A stretch of 64,000 nt of DNA from Watersipora subatra (Eukaryota; Bryozoa; Gymnolaemata; Cheilostomatida; Watersiporidae). The position numbers and the translations under genes are program-made. The stretch is taken from positions 36,584,802 to 36,648,801 of the forward strand of contig NC_088717.1 of assembly GCF_963576615.1 (NCBI RefSeq), in the 5' to 3' direction. Positions 11,168 to 22,900 of this stretch are shown here, piece after piece; position 1 is the stretch's first letter, and every line of letters starts with the position of its first letter. A model generated the notes under the pieces. It saw only the letters and a list, made by a program, of their open reading frames with translations, was not told the origin of the DNA and ran no database searches.

Positions 11168-12071
11168 GATTTTTTTCAAAGTCATTTTCTGAAATCGGCT
11201 TTTTCTGGGATTACAGGTGCTACCGAAGACTATAGAAAGAAGAAAATGCGATATATTGTCATGATATTTTACTTGTATATTCAGAATTTTGTGTAAAAAA
11301 GTAATAGTAACAGATTTTGGGTAAAACCATTACCGTTTTTGCTATTCTGTAAATCATGAGTCACAGTCTTGTCATATCGATCGGTATAATCTTTTGCTCA
11401 AAAATTTGTTTTGTTGTTGATATCAAAATTCTGTTTCTATCATTTTTGAAGCACATTCTGAGTTTCAATTTGACACCAAGAACAAACATTTTGGTGTTGC
11501 AGCTGATTCACAAAATCAAATATTGCAAAGCTCTGAAAACTTTTATTGATGACTATATCTCAAAAACTACTGCACCAAAAACAATTATTTTTTGTGTGAT
11601 TAATAAGTACCTATCTTTAAAACAGTGTGCACTTTCAGCTGTCTATGTACATTTTGAGCCAAAATAGGTTTTAAACTAGACTACTAGAGGATGATTGCAT
11701 AGACGGAAGAGAACAACTCCCTTTCAGTGCAGCTGATGCATCAGATTCGTGCGTATTGTGACAAGCTGTTGTTTTGCTCGCTCCACTCGCCGGGGGACAG
11801 CTCCACAGAAAACAACAGTTTGTAAAGACAGACCAGCTTAGGAGTTATGATATCAAAGTCAGTGACAGCAAAACATATTGATGTTAGTTAGTTAATTCTT
11901 TATTTTAAACAATAAGCAAGAAAGAAAAAAAAATTGCCTTCATTTGCAGGCCTGATATTACATATGATTTATAAAATAAATTTATATTTAAACTCTCATA
12001 TATGCATATATTATTTCATGAATATATTTATGTAGCACAATATAATTGTATTGTCTTTACGCAAAGGAGTT
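11168..12071. other. Non-coding stretch, nothing recognised
   Basis: A 103-codon open frame at 11356-11667 (+) lacks recognisable motifs, is biased to the local AT-rich composition and has no splice or promoter context, so I do not call it a gene. Confidence 0.5.
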
Positions 12072-12800
12072 TTAATAGTATAGGCGTTCTGTTTTGTCAA
12101 TGAATTTAACAACAGTGTCCCAATTCATAGTGTTAGGATGTATCTGTTGTCGAGGAACATTATAGTCTGAGCATTGGTAGAGGTAGTGTATACTAGTTTC
12201 GTCTTCCAACAAACATGTGCATGTAGGTGTATTGGTTGCTCCAATGGTATATTGGAATTGTTGCAGCTTGCTATGACCAGTTAGCAGATCGCACAGTGCC
12301 GCAAGTGCTTTCCTTTCTGTCTTTAGAGATATTGAGTTATTGAATAAATGGTTTACTGGGAGAGTTGCAATTAGACCTAGTGAGCAATTCCCATTAATTA
12401 GTTGCACCGTCCATCTTCTCAGCTATTTTGATTTTGTAAGATTGGTAATGGTTGTTTTACTGAGTTCTTTAGAGTCAATATTATCAAGTTCTACATTTTT
12501 TGATATTATCTTCCTGATATCAGCTTTTAATTCTGTTATCAGTGAGCTGCAGACCTGCCAACCCAAGAGTGAGGCAATGCGTGAGATTTGATTTTGGGGC
12601 AATTGATGTATCAATGATAGTATATATAAAATTGTGGAAATTGGGGCAAAAATCTCACGCATTTTCATTTTTTCTTTGGGGTGATTGCGTGAGTCTCACG
12701 CCCAATGCGTGAGAGTTGGCAGGTATGGTGAGCTGTGAGGAGAAGCGGGAATGATATGAGAGATACCTGATTTAATCAGTCACTGCATTATTTGTAGTCT
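12072..12800 (-). pseudogene. Non-LTR retrotransposon tail (post-RNase H C-terminus), split by a MITE
   Basis: Read on the minus strand, the frame ends with LAALCDLLTGHSKLQQFQY, a CTCLLEDETSIHYLYQC segment and a basic tail. This is the pattern (LLTGH...C.C....E...H....C) seen at the C-terminus of non-LTR polymerase-RNase H proteins. Removing the MITE at 12550-12727 and one 8-bp duplication leaves the frame continuous upstream to about 12795. A single TAG near 12424 interrupts it. No reverse transcriptase domain remains, so this is a 5'-truncated, inactive fragment. Confidence 0.7.
12550..12727 (+). mobile_element. hAT-type MITE, copy 2 (178 bp)
   Basis: Begins CAGACCTGCCAAC and ends GTTGGCAGGTATG, flanked by the 8-bp direct repeat GTGAGCTG at 12542-12549 and 12728-12735. 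It is the inverse orientation of the copy at 3958-4146. It interrupts the reading frame of a non-LTR retrotransposon fragment, so it is the younger insertion. Confidence 0.9.
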
Positions 12801-13227
12801 TTCTCTTGTCATCTGAACATATATCGGGGGAGGGGGGTACACAAGTAATAAGTGGCCATAAGTTAATAACGTGTAACGATTCTAAAGGAGTTCTATTAAA
12901 ACGTATTGATGTCTGGTAGGAGTTGTGCTCTACATGAAACAATTCATCATGCCCGTTAAGTTTCCGTTCAGTCTAATTAGTTAGCAATCTTTTATTTTGC
13001 TTATACCAAAATAACAAAAAGCCTCTGTTTGCAGGCATATTATCAAATAAAATGGAAACTGTAAAAGTATCCTGAATGCAAGATAGCAGTGAACAACTCC
13101 TGTTTAGTTTGAGATTATTTGTGTAAAAACTAAAAGAAAATTTACAGTTCAGTCTAAAGCTGAGTTTTCGTTTAAAATAGCCAATCATTAAATTAGTAAA
13201 CAGTTTTTGTTTTACTGTAACAAATTT

Positions 13228-13362
13228 ACCAATGAAAAAAGTTATTTAATTAAACAAAAAGGACACTTGGGCCTTTGTTTACAATTTTCAAATCTATCCT
13301 TCGAAGTGCTAATTATCAGGTTTTCCAACCAACAAGTAACTTCCGAAAAAGCTGAAATGTAT
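13228..13362 (+). repeat. Dispersed repeat D1, copy 1
   Basis: About 130 bp from AATGAAAAAAGTTATTTAATT to ACTTCCGAAAAAGCTG. A closely similar copy in the same orientation lies at 21138-21262. It includes GGACACTTGGGCCTTTGTTT and TCGAAGTGCTAATTA. Class unknown. Confidence 0.85.
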
Positions 13363-13827
13363 TAAATTAAATTTAGCGCTATTTTTTATTACCCTCTTAT
13401 TATGTTATGTAGAATTATGTGGCTTGAATATGTAAGTAGCATTGGTTATTACGTATTTAGGGTTTTTCAATTGATTATGTTTTGTGCAGCGAATATTAGT
13501 GTTTACTAGATCACAAATTGTTCATTCATTGTTCATGTTATCACGGAGCTTCGTCTTATTATAAAGGATACGTTTGAATTAGCTGCAAGACGGTTGCAAT
13601 TTGCATTGTCAACTCTAAATATATTACGTGTTGATAATAGTTAGTGTTTTTATATTCTGTCATTCTTTGCCTGTGTTTTACTAATCATTCACAATTTTCA
13701 GGAGTATGCCACTTGAAATTAACGAAGTGATTGTAAATCATGAAATAGTTGTTTCAGTAGTAGGCCTAATAGTACACATCCGAGTTTGTTTTTTACAGAT
13801 ACTTGGTTACTTGACAGATGGCTAATC

Positions 13828-13959
13828 ATGAAATCAATAAAGCAATTTCTAACATTAGTTACGCTGCTCTGTGGTGCAACCATTCTTTACATACTGGTCT
13901 CTAGCACCAAAAATAGAGATGCTATTATACAGCCAGTGACGATCCATCATGCATTTACA
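13828..13959 (+). CDS. HS6ST: HS6ST coding exon 1: start and signal anchor
   Basis: The ATG at 13828 gives MKSIKQF and then the hydrophobic anchor. An upstream acceptor at 13791-13798 means the exon itself probably starts at 13799 with 29 nt of 5'UTR. The donor is ACA|GTAAGT at 13960, phase 0. It joins in phase directly to the exon at 19390. I prefer this ATG because it sits just before the anchor in the same frame; the ATG at 13818 is in another frame. Confidence 0.75.
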
Positions 13960-16900
13960 GTAAGTGATGTGCGGGTTTTTTGATCGCTCTAACACCTTTT
14001 ATTTATTTGTTAATTTGCATAATACTTAATGCACCTGTAGTCAAACGTACGTCATGTATGCTATTGGCCCGATCGTCATATGTTGTCCCTAGAGCAAAGA
14101 TGGTTATGGCAATACAATGTATTGCATTAATTTTGTTCCAAAGCCTAAAAAACTTGCAATAGCTTTTTAATTTAATATCATAATTCAGCAACAAACCTGA
14201 TATAAATTATATGTGAAATAATTAATGATTTGATAGCTATTAAAAGGTGTTTTTATCAGTACCTGCTTTACTTCATAGACATGCTGAAATGAGCATTGGC
14301 CTGACAAATCGTAAGTTCGTAATTAAAGGTAATGATAGAGATGGCTATCACAACATACTTTAGTATGGATTTGGCAGTTTAAATTAAAATACGCGTTTCA
14401 CAATATTTTATAACGTGTCTTTTTCTTTTTAATTCTTACCAGTTTCCTCACCTAGTAACACAACTGCACCGGTTTGAAAAACTTTAAGCGTCATATGTTG
14501 GAAACAATATCAAACGTTACATCATATGTTGGAGTTTAACTGTATAACTTTTATAACCATGAGATGATGCTCTGCAATATATACTCTGTCAGCTACGTGA
14601 CGCGGAGTGGTACCATCTAGGGTTTCAGTACTTGGAAGCTGCAGTATGTTAAACAGATTTTGTTTCGGAATATTTTGAATTCAGTTTTTTTGGATTAAAT
14701 TTTGCAATTTGTTTCATTTGTTATTTGTTCAGGTTTGTAACAGTTGAAGACAAACATCCATGATGATTATGTTATTCTCTTATTTCACTAAAGTTATTAG
14801 AAGCCTCTTAATAATATTGATTTAACTTTAATAATAAGGACTTCCTCTCTTTGTAGATTGACATTTTTAGATAGAAACTTAATAAAATGCTTTGTGAATC
14901 TGTAAAAAGCGCTTTTGAGGAAGTGGCAAGAATAAGTTCTATGCAATCAAGGCAGACAGCTTTACTTTTAATAAGAAATTTTTTCATGGACAGGCAGTAA
15001 TATAGGTCAAGGACAACCATACCCGTAATACTTATAGCTATAGCTTTGCAGGTTATCCTATCTGATGACTGAAAAATTAAATACTATGGACAATGTGTTA
15101 TTGTCCTATCGTATTTGATTGTCAGAGGCATGTGAGGAATTCTATTTAAGATTTTTTAACATTTGCCACTGAAGCCAGTTTTCCCATGACCAAACACGAG
15201 CGAAGCGATTGTTTGGAAGATTTATGTTAAATGCATATGTGCACACAACTCACGAAAAATTATTCATCAATGGCCGTCGCAAACCCTTGTACCGAAATCT
15301 CATCAACAAATTTAACCATTTTTCAATGGAGTCGTTTAAGTATAATAACAATACAAAACACATATAAACCTATTTAAATATGTTACCAAGTTTTTATTAT
15401 TTGTAGAAAATTTCCTAAACCTTACCCATCTGATCGGGTTATACATAAATAGACAGATTAATTCGGCCTAAAATAGTTATTAAAACTTGACAAGCCTTAT
15501 TTTTTATTAAAATTAACACCGGCAAACGAAACGCCGAGCGACAGAGAATAGAACCATTAAGTCGCGCGTATCTCACGGGAAAAAACGTGCACATTTCACC
15601 AGTCTATAGCATTGTCGAATTGCCGAAGGTTTCTGTAATTCATGTAGAAGTACTGAAACGTAATCGTGTCTTTTTTGCCGATTTCAAAGTAACTGACATT
15701 TTGGACACTTATAAGTACTTTGGTATTCCAACTGATTTTCAAAGCAGTGAAAGTAAAAGAAATGACGATGATATTTTTTTTATCGATTTTTATGAGATTA
15801 TTACAATATTTTGATTTTATAAGATTTAATTATAAGAATAAGCATTCGAATTTACAAGATCGAAGTCTATAGTGACTGATGTTGGGCAATATGTTACTGT
15901 TATTATTTTTTCTAAATAGTTTTGTTAAATAGATTTTTTTTAAATCTATATAAATGTCACAACTTCTTGATATTGTTAGCTATGACGTTTTGAAATCTAA
16001 ACAAAATTGTGCATTTGTTTTCTATTATTACTATATTAATAATATTGGTTATTCTAATAATATCAGTGCATTTCACTTCTAATATTGCATTTCTCCTATG
16101 GCGGGGGAGAGATATAAACATATAATCTTTTCCTTTTATTATTGCTGTTTGTTGTACATAATAACACCCAGTACATTACAGCTACCATTGCAGTTATCCT
16201 ATTGCACTGCAGTGCCATTTGACTGCTAATATTGCATTTCTCAACCATCAGCACCCTTTCTTTTTTCCAATATCACTTTGGCCGTGGGCTGTATGACAGG
16301 GGAATTTCTAGTATATTGGTTATAGTTATGCAATGATTATAGTTATGTAATGATTATAGTTTTGGGAAGGATGTTCTATCTAATTTTTCCGGGTTCACTG
16401 CTAAAAAATTCAGTAAATGATTTAGTAAATAGCTGTCTATCAATACGATTAGTATATAATTATATATTGTATATGAAATAGTGCATGTGCGTGTGAACAG
16501 GCTTTTCAGATTTGTGTGCAAGATTGTGTGTGGGCTCGGCTTTAAATTAAAGTGACGGCTTTAAATATTATGTTTTCTAAAAAAAGTGTTGGTTAATAGA
16601 GATCACTGTTATGTTACTAAAAATTTCGATTTCAACTGATATCAAATTTGAAAAAAAAACTGGTCTGGGATAAATTGGAGCACCAAGAAGTGATTTTCGT
16701 GATTCAATCAGGCACTCCTTTGGTTCAAGCCATCACTGCCTTGATTCCGTAATTAGTATATCATTGTCTGATCTAACACCGGTTGTGGCTTTTATCATTA
16801 CTAGTACTCTGGTAGTCTAGTGTACTACGAGAGATCGTCAGGTGTGTCAATACATGTATAAGGAGAATAAGTACAGTCAAACATGGATAACTCGAACTTC

Positions 16901-19900
16901 GTGGGACCGAGCGAAAGTGTTCGAATTATCAGAGCATTTAAGTTATCAGAGCACTGTCACAAGTCCATGTATTTACTTATTTATTAGTAGATATATGTAC
17001 ATATACAAACTATAATATAAATCAAAAGCACAAATGGCTTGTTTCAAATTAAATGCTTCTAATGTAAAGTTTAAAACGTTTTTATCAAAAAGTATAGAGA
17101 TTTTTCTATCACTTGAGATTGGTTTGATGTTTGAGGTGATGTTATTGCCAAGACATTTTTTAGATTGACATTGGCAAAACTTGATCGTTGTTGAAAAGCT
17201 CACAAGAAAAGACATCTTTTTCTTTTGAGCGTTTTACCCACGATCAATTTTGCCGATTTTTCTTGAAGTTTATGCAAAGATTACCTCACTTTACCTTGCT
17301 TCCGAAGGGCGATCGCTAAGCGGATGTTTGGTATAAATCAAATTTCACCAAACCTTTAGAAAAGTCGTTGAAAAAAATATTTTGCCGATGGTGGTAATAA
17401 CGACGCTTACGAATTATGAAAAGTTGAGGTTTACCTCTATGGCTTGGAATAAAGTGATTTTCTAAAGCGACAACAACCGTTTCGGTAGCCGTTGGGCAAA
17501 AAACAGTTCGAGTTAACAGTGTTGAGTTCAAGTTATCTATAGCAATTTCTCATTACGTGGGAACGGACCAAAGAAACCGTCTGAGTTAACCATGTGTTCG
17601 AGCTATCCGTGGGCGAGTTATCCATGTTTGACTGTATATGCGCAATAATTCTAAAACCTCAGAAAGTTGATCCTCGACTCAGGCGCTTGCTTGCCGGATG
17701 GCAAAGTTGAATGTCGTGTGTTCAAACTTCGTATGATGCAAGGTTTTTTCTCAACCTCACTCCGTGACTTCGAACAGACACGTCTCTTATTATAGTAAAG
17801 ATTGCATTTGTTCCGATAAATAACTGGAGTGATGAATATAGAGAGCATGGGATGCTGATTGTTATAGGAGGATATCAGAGAGGTGAAGAGTAATGGCACC
17901 GTTCTTGGTGAAAGGGAAGATATCAATCAGGTTGGCATATAAGTAATACTAATACATTTTAACATACCTTTATGCCCTGACTTGTTTCATAGTATTTCAT
18001 GCAACCATAGAGCCATGTATGCCATGCAGAAAGATCCAATACCATGCAACATTGTAAGTAATTAATTCTGCTCCATTTTGCACATGTGATTCTCACTTTT
18101 TTGGATTTAGCTAGCTACTTTTATGTTCAGTTAATTCTAGTTGTTAGTAGTTATAGCTAGTAGTTGGTAGGTATAGCTAGTTATTATCTGGTATGGCGAG
18201 TCATTGGTAGGTGTAGGTAGTCATTGGTGGGTATAGCTAAATGTTGGTAGGTGTAGCTAGTCGTTAGTGCGTATAGCTAGTCGTAAGAGGTATAGCTAGT
18301 TGTAAGTAGGTATAGCTAGTAGTTAATAGGTATAGCTAGTTGTTAGTAGGTATAGCTAGTTGTTAGTAGGTATACCTAGTAGTTAATAGGTATACCTAGT
18401 AGTTAATAGGTATACCTAGTTGTTAGTAGGTATAGCTAGTTGTTAGTAGGTACAGCTAGTCGTTGGTGGGTATAGCTAGTTGTTAGTATGTATAACTAGT
18501 TGTTGTTTCAATCATTGGAAGCGCCTTAAAATCATGGTGTAAGCAACCACCAATGAATTCACCTGTATTTACAGCATATAACAGCAGTGGTGAGTGACAG
18601 CGAAGTCGCATGCATTAACTATGCTTAAAATCACTATATCATGATCGATTGACTGTTTGTCCGGGATCCTGTTGTGAAAAAACAAACTAAATTAATTGAA
18701 TTATTTATGAAAAATGTTTCTCAAGACACTAAGCACTGATAGTTCAGATTCTGTTCATTTTACCGAGTCAATAAACTTTCAATCATTCGATGATCAAATA
18801 TTTAATTTTAGCTCCCTAGTTCAAAGTAGTTCAATGTTGCTTGTAGGCTAGAGCATTTGAAGACATGCATTTCTACTAGGGGTCTTTATGACCCAACCCT
18901 ATAAAGTTCTTAATATTCCGATAATAGTAAAAATATTTGTGTTTTTTGTTTTTTATGCGTAATTGGATTTTGTCAAAATAAATTATTTGTACAGTAAAAA
19001 TAAAATAATGCATAATAATCAATATTTGACGGTTCACATCCCATACTATCAAGTCAATCAGAGAGAATATTCAACTATTTTTCAGTAATATTTGGTTTGT
19101 TCCTTTCTCATTACCTGTCTGTCATGTTCTTCTGCTTTTTGCATAATCACCGTTGAAAGGGATAGATGAGTTGTCTCAACATTGTGGGGGCAATTGCTAG
19201 TCAACTTGTATGGTGGGTTTAGTTTTGAGGTTACATCTTATCAGTTGAAGTTTTAGTTTTGTTGCAAGACTTTTTGTCTTATGAAGTAGACAAAAACACT
19301 ACAGTAATTAATTTGCAAATACATTTGTAAATTCTGAAGGTTGCATGGCAGTAGTCCCACCCATTGTCTACTGATGGTCTTTTTAGCAGGTGCCTATCAA
19401 GTACAACTTTTCTCTCCAAGACCTACATAGACACTTCGCATTCAGCACAGGTGCGAGTTACTTTGTACACGTTCACTGTGCTATGTAATATATAGTATGT
19501 ATTCAGTATTCATCACATCAATGTTTACAACTTTAGCATAATCTAAAGATGACCTGTTTGTGTAGAGGAATTAGCTAGCATCTAAATATGTTTATACTGC
19601 TCTAATAACTGTATATTTATCTATATTATATATACATATATTATGTATTGTATATTTATATATAAGTAGTTAGTTATCATTTCGTTTATGTTCAAAAGTA
19701 ATGCTACGACTATGTGTAAATAAGATAAAGTAAAATTCAAAGCTAAAAAATAATTTTTCACTAATATTAATGAGTGAAGTAATTGTTTAGACTAATTTTA
19801 TCTGAAAAGTTGAGTTGTTCTTCACTGCAAATTTTTCTCGCGGGCTCGCTTGAGGACGAGTCTGTTTTTTTCAAACAAAGACACCTGATGAGCTGACACC

Positions 19901-22900
19901 TGACCGTCTAATATATATATACATGTATATACGGTATACATATATGGTATACATATATATATATACGGTATACATATATGGTGTATATATATATATTATA
20001 GGCATATATATACCATAATATGCCTGGTAATGAAACAATCACCAAATGAACTCGAGTAAACAAACCATAATATGGCTATATATACCATATATAGCCATAT
20101 TATGGTATATATATATACACATATATATGATATATATAGCCATATTATGGTATATATATATATATATATATGTGTGTATATATATACAGTGCCACCTCAG
20201 GACACGATTACCCTGATATATGATTTTTTCACCCTATGAATTGGAGCATGATAATTTTTCCCCTCACCATTCGAATTTTATTTCACCATTCCAATTCAAC
20301 GAAATTTTCCCACGGGGTCAGGTTTGGCAGTCGTTGTGCTTATTATGTCTGTCAAAATAACAAACAAATTAAAATTCTGTTTGCCAAAAGCATTTTAAAA
20401 TTGCCTGAAAGAGATTTGATGGCCGATTTCTCTCAGTTCTGCAATTCTCAAGTGTAAAATGGTAATATTTTCCATGCAAGACCAGTAGCAAAGTTGGAGT
20501 TTCGATCTTTGCAAACAGAAGGTCAGTGGTCGGACAACTTCCCTTGGTCTGCTAACAAAAATTCACTTCAATACGAAAACAGCATCATTTGGGCTTTTTT
20601 AGCGAATTGGATTGAATAAAGTTATAATGAGATTGGCTAAAATTATATTGAAAGCGAAGCAAGAAAATATTTGGTGATAATATTTTAACGATAAGTTGAA
20701 ATTCAGTAAAATAGTTGAAAATACATACTAAAACTTAGCTTTAAGTGTGTTTAGTAAGCTAAACTTATTTAGAGTGAATTCAAAGTTTATATTATACGTA
20801 GGTCTGTTTTGAACGTAAGAACTCTCTACGGTACGTACTGCACATAGCGCATTGCATCATTACATTTTAATGCAGATCATAACCAATAAATACACTAAAT
20901 GTACTAAAGTTACTGTAGGTACCTATAGTTACTAAGGTTAGCATACTATTTTGTTACTAATTTTTAATAGGTACAGTACTTCCATAAAATTTTGATAATT
21001 TTTACCAGAGGATGTTTCCATTATATAATTACTATGGTTTCTATACCCCCTCAATACGATTTTTCGACCGTGTGCTGCCAACCTTGAAACGCATTAAAAT
21101 CATATCTTGAGGGTGCATTGTACATATATAGATTTTCCAATGAAAAAAATTATTTAATTAAACAAATAGGACACTTGGGCCTTTGTTTACACTTTTCAAA
21201 TCTATCCATCGAAGTGCTAATTAGCAGGTTTTCCCACCAACGAGTAACTTCCGAAAAAGCTGTTACACATAAATACCTAGGTGAATGCCCAGGGTTGCGT
21301 GGATGATAAAAAACATTTACCATTCTAATTTTTAAATGAAGATGTTTATTTCTGTTTGTCTAGCCAATGCATAATTAAAATATTTCAAAGCTCGAGGCAT
21401 AGCTAAAACAAATTGTGACAAAACATCTCTTACTTCTTATGCTACACACTCGTTAAAAGATTTAAAACAACTTATAAACAGTGGCAGATATTGTAGTTAT
21501 TATTAGCTAAGTTTCTTTACCCAATGAATTTGAGTAACTTAAGCTAGTTTAAACCTTTACTATAATAAGAGCTGTGTCTGTCCTTCCGTCTAGGCTTTAA
21601 GAAAAAAGATTACATCTCGTAGGAATCAAACCTGTACATTCTATGGATGGACAGATGTGAAGCCAAGTAGTCTACCATCAAGCAATGCAACTAGCTTGCC
21701 ACGGTTAGGAATAATTGTGTTTATAATCTTTACGAGTCATGATCTCTCGCTATTATGATCTTCAGGAATGCCAGACTTATTCAAGCGTGCTAGTTGGTCC
21801 AGTAGTGGCTAGCACGCCTGTCTGCAGAACCGTTGTTTCCGAGTTCAATGCTAATACGAAGCAGTTTTTTCGCTGCTATAACTTCTTTGCTATAACTGCT
21901 ATTAACTGGACATACGAACGACAGACCAACAAATGACAAACACTGAGGTTTAGATATATAGTATAGATGGATAAGTAATAAGTCCTACTGTTAATGGTAC
22001 TCTACGCACTGAAAAGTGCAGTGTTATAAGTTGCTATGGCTGTGTTTAGTATACATAGGGTTTTTAAACATCTGATCCAGAGTTTGCTTTCTGATTCGAT
22101 CAAAAATTGACACTGCAGCTGCAAGCATTGTTAACAACAATTTGTTGTGAAATTTTCTAGCCTATCTGATAGTATCTGCATATAGTGGAACGTGTTAAAA
22201 GCCTCCTGCAGTTATGGTCATATGCCAACTCAAAACTTATCGCAAAAACTATTTGAATGCCATGGCGCTTTATTTTGCAACCCCTTCCCCTATAAAAAGA
22301 TATTTTTAACATTTTAAAGTTAGTTTTAAAGTTAGAATACGCCATAACAATGGTTAATATTATATGGTATGGTGTTCCTGAAGAGTATCAATGCAAATGC
22401 TTTAAAGTTTCTAGTCAAGATTGTAAGATTATGGACGGATCTGAAAACAAAGGATTGGATTTAGACTTCAGTGAATTCGAATCAGAGTGTAGTTCTGATG
22501 ATTGTGATGATCAGTCTTCTCAGGTACACGTCACTAAAACCATGGCACTCACTACAGCAACAATGAAAAAATTAATTGTTATTGATGTAACCGAGTCATT
22601 AGTAGTACTATTTTGTGGACACTTTTCTACTGATCACTTTCTATAATGGGTTCTTAAAGATCAAAGAATGTCAAAGTGGAGGGCAAATAGAGGTTATGCA
22701 GTATTAAAAGTGGGTTTCTTCATAATTTTGTATCAACTTTTTCAATCATTTTTTATTATGTATTTATTATCTTTCTATAAAATAGAATTGCTTTCATATG
22801 AACAAGAATACCGTGCACCTATATATATATATATCTCAGTGTTTGTTTATTGGTCATTTGTGTGTCCAGATATAACGATATAGTTTTAAAAATGAAAACT

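Noticed and set aside
11356..11667. 103-codon open frame on the plus strand
   Set aside because: Composition follows the AT-rich background, no motif, no splice or promoter context.
17990..18053. Possible extra HS6ST exon between TTTCATAG and CATT|GTAAGT
   Set aside because: The splice-like signals are good, but no acceptor choice keeps phase with exon 1 at 13959, and the only frame fitting exon 2 lacks family similarity. Exon 1 joins exon 2 directly in phase.
18138..18502. CRISPR-like repetition
   Set aside because: The 20-bp units are contiguous with no unique spacers; it is a minisatellite in a eukaryotic intron.
21797..21855. Possible tRNA gene
   Set aside because: A- and B-box-like sequences are present, but no cloverleaf with a paired acceptor stem can be drawn and the same piece recurs in other repeats; it is a SINE head.
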